A DNA stretch of 34,839 bases from an uncultured Lutibacter sp. Its GTDB lineage: Bacteria; Bacteroidota; Bacteroidia; Flavobacteriales; Flavobacteriaceae. Each line of letters opens with the position of its first letter. The stretch's first letter is position 1. Both the position numbers and the translations under genes were made by a program. Below, one piece after another: positions 9,197 through 18,010 of this stretch. The notes beneath the pieces are model-generated. The model saw nothing but the letters and a program-made list of their open reading frames with translations, was not told where the DNA came from and did not search any database. The stretch lies in the NCBI GenBank assembly GCA_947311835.1, contig CAMZLV010000107.1, positions 1 to 34,839 of the forward strand, written 5' to 3'.

Positions 9197-9239
9197 TAAA
9201 ACTACAATCTTATAATTACTATTCTTATGATAAAAGTCA
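9197..9239 (-). promoter_or_regulatory. Crp/Fnr-like box + -7-like element (site B)
   Basis: TGATAAAAGTCA (9228..9239), 23 bp, TAGTTTTA (9197..9204, minus strand). Confidence 0.6.
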
Positions 9240-9272
9240 TATAAAAGATGTTTTTGTCTTTTATTATGCGAA

Positions 9273-9313
9273 AACAAAAAAAACGAGCAACTAGTCTAAC
9301 TATATGTTGCTCG
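9273..9313 (-). terminator. Rho-independent terminator downstream of nosZ
   Basis: CGAGCAAC (9284..9291)/GTTGCTCG (9306..9313) stem; A-rich left flank gives T-tract in minus-strand RNA. Confidence 0.75.
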
Positions 9314-9338
9314 CCTTCTGATTATCAACTAAATGAAC

Positions 9339-11333
9339 TTATTCTTCCTCGCCTGGAATATCACCATCTAAAGTAAATGAGATAGGGATATTAGACCCTT
9401 TAGGAGAAACACGAACATAACCTTGCATTTCTTGGTGCAATGCCGAGCAGAAATCTGTACAATAAAATGGCCAAACTCCTACTTCTTTAGGCTCCCAAAC
9501 AAATGTTGAAGTTCTTCCAGGCATAATTAACAACTCTGATGTGTTAGCACCAATCATTGAAATACCGTGAGGAACATCATAATCTTGTTCTAAATTTGTA
9601 ACATGGAAAAATACTTTATCACCAACTTTTACACCTTCAATATTATCAGGAGAAAAATGAGAACGAATCATAGTCATATAGATATGAACTTCATTTCCTT
9701 TTCTAACTACTTTTGTTTCTGCCTCGCTCTTAACACCATAAGGATGCTTATTCTCATCTAATTTGTATATTTTTCTTGATTTTGGTGCTATTTTATCAGC
9801 AGCAATTCCGGCAGCATAATGAGGTTCTCCAATAGTAGGGAAATCTAATAGCAATTCCATTTTTTCACCTGAAATATCAAATAATTGAGCAGATTGGCAT
9901 ACTTCAGGACCTGTAGGTAAATAACGGTCTTTTGTAATCTTGTTCATTGATATTAAGTATTTATCATCTGGTGTTCTAGAGTTTCCTCCAGGAATCATTA
10001 AGTGACCAACTGAATAATATACAGGATGTCTATCTAACACTTTTAAATCTTTAACATTCCATTTTACAACTTCAGAAGAGATAAAGAATGTAGTATATGC
10101 ATTTCCTCTTGTATCAAACTCAGTGTGTAAAGGTCCTAATCCAGGTTGATCTAGCACTCCAAAGTTAATTGCTTCAAACTTCATAATAGGAATTCCGTAT
10201 TTTTCTCCATCAAAAGCTTTATCAGCTATTGCTTTTTGGAATTTTGTAAATGAATGCACTGTCATAGCAGCTGCTAATTTACCATTACCAATAATATACT
10301 CTCCTGTTGGATCTACGTCACAACCATGAGGTGATTTTGCTGTTGGTAAGAAATAAATTGCTCCTGGAACATCTTTTGGTTCAACAACCAACACTTCTTT
10401 TTCCATTGTTGAAGTTGCTGAATGCGTATCATCACTCCAAGTATTATGTGCATATTTTGCAGGCATTTTTTTACCTCCACCGTTTTTTACATATTCTTCA
10501 ATTTTTTTCCAATTAATTGCTGCAATAAAATCTTTATCATTTTGCGATGCATTAACCTCTAACAATGAGTTTGCTTCTTCTGTATTATAGGTTGAGAAAA
10601 AGAACCAACCATGAGATTTTCCACGTCCTGGATGCGATAAATCATAGTTAAATCCAGGCATTTTTATTTGAAAAGCAATATTCATACGTCCCGTTTCCTT
10701 ATCAATTTTTAAGAATGACAATGCACCTTTAAAATTACCTTTCATATCTTTAATAGACATGTCTCTTTGAGGAAATGGTACTGCAAAACGAGTTCCTGCT
10801 ACTACATATTCTGAGTTTTCAGTAACATACGAAGAAGAGTGATTTCCTGCTGAGTTAGGAATTTCTATAATTTCTTCTGTTTCAAATGTTTCTAAAGAAA
10901 TACGTGCAATACGAGGCGTATTGTTTTCGTTGATAAATACCCAACGACCATCTACTGAACCATTGGTTTGAGAAATATCTGGATGATGTGAATCTCCCCA
11001 AGGCACAAAACCATGAGAGGTTTCTAACATTGGTTTGGTTTCTTCATTGTATCCATATCCTTTTTCTGGGTCTTGAGAAAATACAGGTATCACTCTAAAC
11101 AATCTACCAGAAGGTAATCCGTAAACTGACAATTGACCTGAAAAACCTCCAGATATAAATGCATAATGAGAATCATGTTCTCCTGGAGCAACATATACTC
11201 TTTCTGCAGCGCTTCCTGCTATTGCTCCTTTTGCGTTTCCTCTAGTTTCTTTACTTGCGGTTGTTGGCGCACAACTTACAAAAAAAGTTGCCGTAATAAC
11301 TAAAGAAAAAATTGATTTAATAATTGTTTTCAT
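9339..11333 (-). CDS. nosZ: Nitrous oxide reductase, Sec/lipoprotein-type (clade II-like)
   Basis: WGDSHHPD, CDVDPTGEY, CuA motif CTDFCSALHQEM; non-twin-arginine signal peptide with lipobox FVSC. Confidence 0.96.
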   Translation of the reverse strand: MKTIIKSIFSLVITATFFVSCAPTTASKETRGNAKGAIAGSAAERVYVAPGEHDSHYAFISGGFSGQLSVYGLPSGRLFRVIPVFSQDPEKGYGYNEETKPMLETSHGFVPWGDSHHPDISQTNGSVDGRWVFINENNTPRIARISLETFETEEIIEIPNSAGNHSSSYVTENSEYVVAGTRFAVPFPQRDMSIKDMKGNFKGALSFLKIDKETGRMNIAFQIKMPGFNYDLSHPGRGKSHGWFFFSTYNTEEANSLLEVNASQNDKDFIAAINWKKIEEYVKNGGGKKMPAKYAHNTWSDDTHSATSTMEKEVLVVEPKDVPGAIYFLPTAKSPHGCDVDPTGEYIIGNGKLAAAMTVHSFTKFQKAIADKAFDGEKYGIPIMKFEAINFGVLDQPGLGPLHTEFDTRGNAYTTFFISSEVVKWNVKDLKVLDRHPVYYSVGHLMIPGGNSRTPDDKYLISMNKITKDRYLPTGPEVCQSAQLFDISGEKMELLLDFPTIGEPHYAAGIAADKIAPKSRKIYKLDENKHPYGVKSEAETKVVRKGNEVHIYMTMIRSHFSPDNIEGVKVGDKVFFHVTNLEQDYDVPHGISMIGANTSELLIMPGRTSTFVWEPKEVGVWPFYCTDFCSALHQEMQGYVRVSPKGSNIPISFTLDGDIPGEEE

Positions 11334-11356
11334 TTAATTTGATATTTAATAATTGA

Positions 11357-11860
11357 TTAGTTTTTTGTTCTAAAATATTCTAAGATAGCTCTTGCTTGAT
11401 CTTCTTTTAAACTTTGATTTGCCATTGGCGCATGATATTCTGCAATCAATGCTTTCGCAACAGGATCTTCAGCAACCATTTTTTCTGGATTCATAATCAT
11501 ATTCATAATCCATTCAGGAGAACGTCTTTGAGTTACACCTTTTAATGCAGGTCCTACAAAACGCTTTTTAAATTTATGACAAGCTGTACAATTGGCTTTA
11601 AATAAATCTTTTCCTTTTGCTACCAATTTATCATCAATCTTAGCATCAATTTTAACTGATTTTACATCTCCTACTCCCTTGTTATCAAGTGTTGGAGCCA
11701 ATAAATCTATCTTAGATGATTTTTCTGCTTTTTTGGGAGTTTCTTTTACTTCTTTTTTTGTTGGAAGTTTTATTCCTTTTTTCTCCTCTTTTTTTCCATC
11801 ACCGCAACTTGAAAAAGTGATTGTTAAAATTGCTAATAATGCTACTAGTTTAATTTTCAT
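11357..11860 (-). CDS. Class I cytochrome c lipoprotein (putative NosZ electron donor)
   Basis: Lipobox FSSC, heme motif CTACH, candidate Met ligand HAPMANQ; adjacent to nosZ. Confidence 0.88.
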   Translation of the reverse strand: MKIKLVALLAILTITFSSCGDGKKEEKKGIKLPTKKEVKETPKKAEKSSKIDLLAPTLDNKGVGDVKSVKIDAKIDDKLVAKGKDLFKANCTACHKFKKRFVGPALKGVTQRRSPEWIMNMIMNPEKMVAEDPVAKALIAEYHAPMANQSLKEDQARAILEYFRTKN

Positions 11861-11906
11861 TTTAATTAGTTTTAAGTTTAATATTTAGTTTAGTTATAAT
11901 TAATTT

Positions 11907-12512
11907 TTACTTATCTGATGGTACTAGTACATCTCCTACTACGTGTATCCATCCATTACTTACTTTTACAGACATTAAGACTTCTGTTCCGCCAACAAAT
12001 ATTTTACCGTCTTTATTTTCAACAGTTAAATATTTTCCGGAAGCCATATATAATTTACGTCCTTTTTTTACATCCTTTTTTAATTGCTTAATTGGATAGT
12101 TTGCTGGTGCAACGTGATTTTTTAATATAAAACCTAACTTGGTTTTGTTTTCAGGTTTTAACAATGTCTCCACAGTTCCTGCTGGTAATTTTTCAAATGC
12201 ACTATTTACAGGTGCAAATACTGTCAATGGTCCTGCGTTTACTAATGCATCTTCAACTCCTGCAGCTTGTACCGCAGCAACCAACGTAGAAAATGGTTTA
12301 TTACCTTCTTTGTCTTTGTAGGTCATTGCAACCTGAAGTACGTTTGCATCTTCTCCTTCTGATAATTTTACTGCTGCTTGTCCTTTATGTTCTTTTGGTG
12401 CAGTTTGTTTTGAGTGTGATTCAGTTGTGTTTGTTGTTTTCTTTTCTGTGTCATTTTTACAAGAAATAAACACAGTAAATAATAGTGTTAATAGTAAATA
12501 CTTAAGTTTCAT
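11907..12512 (-). CDS. Fasciclin-domain lipoprotein
   Basis: Lipobox FISC; FAS1 signatures GPLTVFAPVNSAFEKLP and NGWIHVVGDVLVPSD. Confidence 0.9.
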   Translation of the reverse strand: MKLKYLLLTLLFTVFISCKNDTEKKTTNTTESHSKQTAPKEHKGQAAVKLSEGEDANVLQVAMTYKDKEGNKPFSTLVAAVQAAGVEDALVNAGPLTVFAPVNSAFEKLPAGTVETLLKPENKTKLGFILKNHVAPANYPIKQLKKDVKKGRKLYMASGKYLTVENKDGKIFVGGTEVLMSVKVSNGWIHVVGDVLVPSDK

Positions 12513-12538
12513 AATTATAAATTATTTTAGTTATTGTG

Positions 12539-12581
12539 CAAATTTAATTTTATTTGCAATGCAAATATATGATATTTATCA
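12539..12581 (-). promoter_or_regulatory. Crp/Fnr-like box + -7 element (site C)
   Basis: TGATATTTATCA (12570..12581), 23 bp, TAAATTTG (12539..12546, minus strand). Confidence 0.7.
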
Positions 12582-12610
12582 TAAAAAGATATTTTTATCT
12601 TTTTAATAAA

Positions 12611-12638
12611 AAAGAGCCAAATTTTCATTTGACTCTTT
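12611..12638 (-). terminator. Rho-independent terminator of the universal stress protein gene
   Basis: AAAGAGCCAAA/TTTGACTCTTT; mismatch becomes G-U wobble only on the minus RNA; T-tract on minus side. Confidence 0.65.
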
Positions 12639-12686
12639 TCATTACTTTGAAATTAATTAACTAAACTAAAACTCCAAGTATTTTTA

Positions 12687-13520
12687 TTAAATTTTAAATG
12701 TCATTACTGGTAATGTAGAATGGTTAACGATAGATTCTGAAATACTACCATCTATAAAATGTGCCAATCCTTTTTTCCCTCTTGTGAGTGTCGCTATAAG
12801 GTCAGCACCAACAACACTTGAAAAATTTATTATTCCTTTTTCTACTGAATAATCACTTACGTAGGTAACTTGATTAAGTTTATCTAAATTACCATCGGCT
12901 TTTTTAAGAAAATTTGCCACTCTAGCTTCCATTTCAACAGAACTTCTAAATTGCTGATTTGGTAAATTAACATAGAGTAAATGCACTTTTGCATCCATTT
13001 TTTCAAACATTTTTAATGCTTGATGATATGGTTTTATGGCATCTTCAGAAAAATCACAAGCAAATACAACTGTTTCAAAATCTGTTAAAATAGGATTGTG
13101 TTTTACTACTAAAACAGGAATATTAGAATACCTTACAACCTTTTCGGTATTAGATCCTATAAAAACTTCTTTAAATCCACTAGTTCCACGCGATCCCATA
13201 ACAATCAAATCTACATCGTATTCTTTTGCTACTTCACTGACCTCATTAAATACCTTAAAGTGTTTAACTAATGGAGTGATTTTTATTCCTTGCAAATAAT
13301 CTTTATCTAAAAATTCTTTAAATTTCTTTTCAGCAAGTTTTAAGAAAAAAATTGTTTGGGCTTGCACCTCATTCCCTTCTTTTGTTGCCATAGCATTAGA
13401 CAACTCTAGCATATGCAACACAACTAATTCAGCATTATTACGTCTTGCTAATACGGCTGCAGTTTCTAATGCAAATTCAGAATGTTGTGAAAAATCAACT
13501 GGTACAATAATTTTTTTCAT
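12687..13520 (-). CDS. Universal stress protein, tandem UspA domains
   Basis: MKKIIVPVDFSQHSEFALETA, DLIVMGSRGTSGFKEVFIGSNTEKVVRYSNIPVLVVK. Confidence 0.92.
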   Translation of the reverse strand: MKKIIVPVDFSQHSEFALETAAVLARRNNAELVVLHMLELSNAMATKEGNEVQAQTIFFLKLAEKKFKEFLDKDYLQGIKITPLVKHFKVFNEVSEVAKEYDVDLIVMGSRGTSGFKEVFIGSNTEKVVRYSNIPVLVVKHNPILTDFETVVFACDFSEDAIKPYHQALKMFEKMDAKVHLLYVNLPNQQFRSSVEMEARVANFLKKADGNLDKLNQVTYVSDYSVEKGIINFSSVVGADLIATLTRGKKGLAHFIDGSISESIVNHSTLPVMTFKI

Positions 13521-13566
13521 TAGCTTTTGAGTTATATTCTTTTAAAATTTGCTTTCGGTTAAAACG

Positions 13567-13609
13567 CAAATTTAAAACAACATTACTACTTAAAACATGA
13601 TATATATCA
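13567..13609 (-). promoter_or_regulatory. Crp/Fnr-like box + -7 element (site D)
   Basis: TGATATATATCA (13598..13609, perfect palindrome), 23 bp, TAAATTTG (13567..13574, minus strand). Confidence 0.7.
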
Positions 13610-13679
13610 GTTATGATTTTTTTAACATTTCAATAGTTGCAAAAAGTAACTCTGTTTTTTTTAATACAAAAAAAGTATT

Positions 13680-14561
13680 TTAAATCATATTAAGATTGAT
13701 GACTTCTTGTTTAGTTAATGGTCTATAATGTCCTCTTGGTAGATTTTTTTTAGTGAGTCCTGCAAAAATTACGCGATCTAGTTTAACTACTGTATAACCA
13801 AAATGTTCGAAAATTTTACGTACAATTCTGTTTCTTCCAGAGTGTATTTCAATACCAACTTCTGTTTTTGATTGCCCTTCTACATAAGAAATTGCATCAA
13901 CAAAAACCATTTTCCCTTCAAGCACAAAATTTTCAGAAATTTTATGCATGTCTTTGGCTGCTAGTTTTTTATCTAAAGAAGCATGATATAATTTTTTTAC
14001 ATTATGCTTTGGATGTGTTAATTTTTTAGCCAATTCACCATCATTGGTAAACAATAACAATCCTGTAGTGTTTCTATCCAATCTTCCGACAGGATAAATA
14101 CGTTCTTTGGTTGCGTTTCCAATTAAATCCATCACAGTTTTACGACCTCTTTCGTCATCCATCGTTGTGATATAATTTTTAGGTTTATTTAGCAATACAT
14201 AGCGCTTGGCTTCAATTGATAAAGGTTGTCCGTCAAAACGAACAATATCATTTGGTTGTACTTTATAACCCATTTCGGTAATAATCTTACCATTAACGGT
14301 TGCATTTCCTGCTGCTATATATACATCTGCTTCACGGCGCGAGCAAATACCTGCATTAGCAATGTATTTGTTTAATCGAATACCAGTTTCTACATTCTCT
14401 TTTTTAGGAACTGTACTTGATTTCTTTTTAAATGTTTTGATGTTTTGAGGATTTACACGAAAATTCTTCGTTTTCATGTTTGGGTAATCCTTCTTTTTTG
14501 AAGTTGATTTTTTTTCTTTCTTAGCATGTCGTCCTCTCGACGAGTTTTGTTTTGCTGCCAT
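13680..14561 (-). CDS. RsuA/RluB-family pseudouridine synthase with S4 domain
   Basis: S4 region IRLNKYIANAGICSRREADVYIAAG; catalytic YPVGRLDRNTTGLLLFTNDGELA. Confidence 0.92.
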   Translation of the reverse strand: MAAKQNSSRGRHAKKEKKSTSKKKDYPNMKTKNFRVNPQNIKTFKKKSSTVPKKENVETGIRLNKYIANAGICSRREADVYIAAGNATVNGKIITEMGYKVQPNDIVRFDGQPLSIEAKRYVLLNKPKNYITTMDDERGRKTVMDLIGNATKERIYPVGRLDRNTTGLLLFTNDGELAKKLTHPKHNVKKLYHASLDKKLAAKDMHKISENFVLEGKMVFVDAISYVEGQSKTEVGIEIHSGRNRIVRKIFEHFGYTVVKLDRVIFAGLTKKNLPRGHYRPLTKQEVINLNMI

Positions 14562-14699
14562 TCTAATTAAATTTTGTGCAAAGGTATACTATTTTACTGG
14601 TTTTAGAATAGTTTTATCCTTTTTAAAAAAGTGCTGATGTATATCAATAAAAATACAGAACTTGACATTTTATATCTTGCTTTTATTTAATACTATTTT

Positions 14700-15611
14700 T
14701 TAAAATAAACGCTCAATAATTACCGCTTTATCTATCAAAATTAAACTAAAAACTCCTAAAATGATAATTACTTTTAAAAGGTTATGAAGTAATAAATAAT
14801 GCTTTTGTTTGTTGCTTTTCCAAAGGAAAATTATGAAAAACAGTAAGAAAAAAATGACAGCATAGAAATAGTATTTCATCAAACCAGTTTCAGGAGAATC
14901 TAAAATGCCAGAAATAACCATATACGTAAATATCGTTAGTATGGTCGCTAAAATTTTAGTGACTTTCTCTCCGTATTTTACAGTTATTGTTTGGTTATTT
15001 TGAACTATATTTCCTTTTACTTTTTCGAGGTCTTTTATCAATTCTCGTATCAATAATAAAAAGAAAACAAAAACGGCATGAACTAATATTATATTTGCGT
15101 AATTTTTATAGTAAATAAAGATGGCAAAAAATGGTGAAATTGTTAAAATGGTTGCTAATAGCCATCCTATAATCGGATATTTTTGAAGTTTGTGCGAATA
15201 AAACCATATCCAAAAAATATAAACCGCAAAAAATAATGCAGCTCGCCAAGAAACTAAATATGCAATAAAAGTCCCGATAAAATTGAGTGTAAAATAAAGG
15301 TTTAATCGTGTTTGTTGACTTATATAATTGTTGAGTTTTGTTTTTAATGGTTCGTTAATTAAATCTTTGTCTGTATCGTAAAAATTATTGATAATATATC
15401 CTGCGGAAACAACACATACTGATGCCAAAACGATAAAAAATAGACTTTTATCTAACAGAACATATGCTAATGATTTCTTTGGTGAAAAAACAAAAATTGC
15501 GGCTAAATATTGCGCCAAAACCAACATTAAAACATTGTAGCCTCTTACTACGGAAAACAGACTAAGTATTTTAAATAACAGTTGTCTTTTTTTTTGTTTT
15601 TTTACTGTCAT
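14700..15611 (-). CDS. UbiA-family prenyltransferase (geranylgeranylglycerol-phosphate geranylgeranyltransferase-like)
   Basis: NNFYDTDKDLINEP (NxxxDxxxD) and IKDLEKVKGNI motifs, polytopic. Confidence 0.85.
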   Translation of the reverse strand: MTVKKQKKRQLLFKILSLFSVVRGYNVLMLVLAQYLAAIFVFSPKKSLAYVLLDKSLFFIVLASVCVVSAGYIINNFYDTDKDLINEPLKTKLNNYISQQTRLNLYFTLNFIGTFIAYLVSWRAALFFAVYIFWIWFYSHKLQKYPIIGWLLATILTISPFFAIFIYYKNYANIILVHAVFVFFLLLIRELIKDLEKVKGNIVQNNQTITVKYGEKVTKILATILTIFTYMVISGILDSPETGLMKYYFYAVIFFLLFFIIFLWKSNKQKHYLLLHNLLKVIIILGVFSLILIDKAVIIERLF

Positions 15612-15680
15612 AAAGCGTATAATATAATTTAGATGTACACAAAATTTGTATTCGTAAAAATATGACAGTTTTTTGGTTTG

Positions 15681-16628
15681 TTAAAATCTATAAACCAATT
15701 CTAATTTATATTGCTTTAAAAGTTCTTTTGCTTTTTCATAATCTTCAGTAAAGCCAAGAATATAGCCTCCTCCACCTGAACCGCAAAGTTTTAAATAATA
15801 CGCATTTGTATCAATTCCGTTTTGCCAAAGTGTATGAAATGGTTTTGGAATCATTGGTTTAAAATTAGACAAAACTACTTTTGACAATTGTTTTACATTA
15901 CCAAAAAGAGAGGTTACATTACCATGTAAAAAATCATCTATACAAGCGTCTGTATATTTGGCAAAATCTTGGTTTAACATCTTTCTAAAACCTTCGTTTT
16001 TCATTTTATTCATAAAGATATTGACCATTGGTGCTGTTTCTCCAACAATTTCAGAATCTAACAAGAAAACTGCTCCTTTTCCTTCTTTTTGTGAAGGAAT
16101 TCCTGTTGGCTCAACATTGTCTTTTGAATTGATTAAAATTGGCAAACTCAAATACGAGTTTAATGGATCTAAACCTGAACTATTTCCATGAAAAAACGAT
16201 TCCATCAAAGAGAATATTTGTTTTAATTTTAACAATTTATCTCTTGTCAAGTTTTCTAGAACTGTTATCTTATCGTATGCATATTTATCATAAATAGATG
16301 CTACTAATGCACCTGAACTTCCAACTCCATACCCTTGTGGAATACTTGAATCAAAGTACATTCCTTTATCTATATCGTGTTTGAAGTCGTTTAGCCTAAA
16401 CTGAACTAATTCTGTTTTTAAACTTACTAAATAGTTATAAAATTTAACTAAATTTTCATTTGATTTGATTGCTATTTCCGAAGGATTTTCTGAAATTTTT
16501 AAAGCGCCTTGATAAGAGTTGTATGGTATTGCCAATCCTTTTGAATCTTTGATAATTCCATACTCACCAAAGAGTAAAATTTTAGCGTAAAAAAGTGGTC
16601 CTTTCATATTGTTTAAGTTCTTTTCCAA
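15681..16628 (-). CDS. Mevalonate kinase (GHMP family)
   Basis: IPQGYGVGSSGALVASIYD, LCGSGGGGYILGF; next to diphosphomevalonate decarboxylase. Confidence 0.85.
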   Translation of the reverse strand: MEKNLNNMKGPLFYAKILLFGEYGIIKDSKGLAIPYNSYQGALKISENPSEIAIKSNENLVKFYNYLVSLKTELVQFRLNDFKHDIDKGMYFDSSIPQGYGVGSSGALVASIYDKYAYDKITVLENLTRDKLLKLKQIFSLMESFFHGNSSGLDPLNSYLSLPILINSKDNVEPTGIPSQKEGKGAVFLLDSEIVGETAPMVNIFMNKMKNEGFRKMLNQDFAKYTDACIDDFLHGNVTSLFGNVKQLSKVVLSNFKPMIPKPFHTLWQNGIDTNAYYLKLCGSGGGGYILGFTEDYEKAKELLKQYKLELVYRF

Positions 16629-16630
16629 AA

Positions 16631-17713
16631 TTAGTTTTTGAGCTTTGCTCCAAATCCTATTCTATCACAAATATAGTGATTATTTTGACAATATTTTATT
16701 AATTGTGTGACAACAAAATTATTAACTTGTTCTTTTTCATTTTCTGGATATAGTAAATGTACATTAGCGCCTGCATCTAAAGTAAAGCACAAATTTAAGT
16801 TTGTTTCTTTTCTAAATTCCCAAATTTTATTGATGATTTTGAGTGTATTCGGTTTCATTAAAATAAAATAAGGGTTTGAGGTCATCATCATTGCATGCAA
16901 CGTTAAAGCCTCACTTTCAACCAAATTAGCAAATGCTTTTAAATCGCCATTTTGTAATATTTCTTTTATTTTTACTATATTCTCTTCTGCTTGTTTAAAC
17001 CGTTGTTGTGCAAAAGGATGGTTATACATCAACTGATGTCCTACTGTGCTACTCACCTGTTTTTCGCCTTCATCAACTAATAAAATTGTATCGTGATAAT
17101 TCTTGAAATTTTGATGAATTGTATATGGAAATTCTATTCCATACAAATTTGAACTTTCTGAAATTTCTTTATTATTTCCCCAAACAACAACGCTTCCTTT
17201 GACACTTCTACATGCGCTACCTGAACCCAATCGTGCTAAAAAAGATGCTTTTTTATAAAAATAATCATCATCTATTTTGGTATTTAGTGAGCGTTCTAAA
17301 CTCATCACGCACAATGCCAAAGCACTCATTCCACTTGCTGATGAAGCAATTCCACTACTATGTGGAAATGAGTTTCTTGAGGTTATTATAAAATCATATG
17401 ATGATAAATACGGACAATATTTTTCTATTCGCTCAAAGAATATTGCTATTTTTGGTTTAAAGTCGTCTTTCTTTACTCCTTCAAAATAAACTTCAAAACT
17501 TCCTATTTGGTTTTTCTTTTTTGTAAATTCTAGTGTTGTTAAGGTAAAACACGCATCTAAAGTGAAACTAATAGAAGTGTTTTCAGGAATTTGCTGTGCT
17601 TTTTTTCCCCAATATTTTACTAAAGCGATATTACTTGGTGTTTTCCACGTAAATTTACCTTCTTTTAAATTTGCTATTTCTAAACTGTTTGAAATAAAAT
17701 CTTTTTCTGTCAA
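16631..17713 (-). CDS. mvaD: Diphosphomevalonate decarboxylase
   Basis: SNIALVKYWGKK, NSFPHSSGIASSASGMSALA, LDAGANVHLLY. Confidence 0.93.
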   Translation of the reverse strand: MTEKDFISNSLEIANLKEGKFTWKTPSNIALVKYWGKKAQQIPENTSISFTLDACFTLTTLEFTKKKNQIGSFEVYFEGVKKDDFKPKIAIFFERIEKYCPYLSSYDFIITSRNSFPHSSGIASSASGMSALALCVMSLERSLNTKIDDDYFYKKASFLARLGSGSACRSVKGSVVVWGNNKEISESSNLYGIEFPYTIHQNFKNYHDTILLVDEGEKQVSSTVGHQLMYNHPFAQQRFKQAEENIVKIKEILQNGDLKAFANLVESEALTLHAMMMTSNPYFILMKPNTLKIINKIWEFRKETNLNLCFTLDAGANVHLLYPENEKEQVNNFVVTQLIKYCQNNHYICDRIGFGAKLKN

Positions 17714-17788
17714 AGTTTCGTTATTTTATGCAAAGATAGTATTAGTTTTGTCAACTAAAAAATAACAGTTTTGAGCAGAAAAATTAAA

Positions 17789-18004
17789 ATGATTTGGGAC
17801 TTTAGAGGCCCTGACGCTGAGAGAACAGCGCAGCATCATTGCATTCACTTAAAAGAATATGCTGCAATTGAAAAATTACATTTTTACGAAATTGATACGC
17901 TTCAAGCTACGCAAACGCATCATATCGCATTTATGATTGTAGATGAAGTGAACGTACCTCAATTGCGAAAAGTTTTAAAACCGCACAGAGGTCAATTGGC
18001 TTAA
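17789..18004 (+). CDS. Small conserved hypothetical protein
   Basis: MIWDFRGPDAERTAQHHCIHLKEYAAIEKLHFYEIDTLQ...; ATG at 17789 preferred over TTG at 17771; divergent from mvaD. Confidence 0.6.
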   Translation: MIWDFRGPDAERTAQHHCIHLKEYAAIEKLHFYEIDTLQATQTHHIAFMIVDEVNVPQLRKVLKPHRGQLA

Positions 18005-18010
18005 TAATTG

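Noticed and set aside
11592-11888. Plus-strand 98-aa ORF
   Set aside because: Antisense shadow of the Lys-rich cytochrome c linker; low-complexity Ser/Phe translation.
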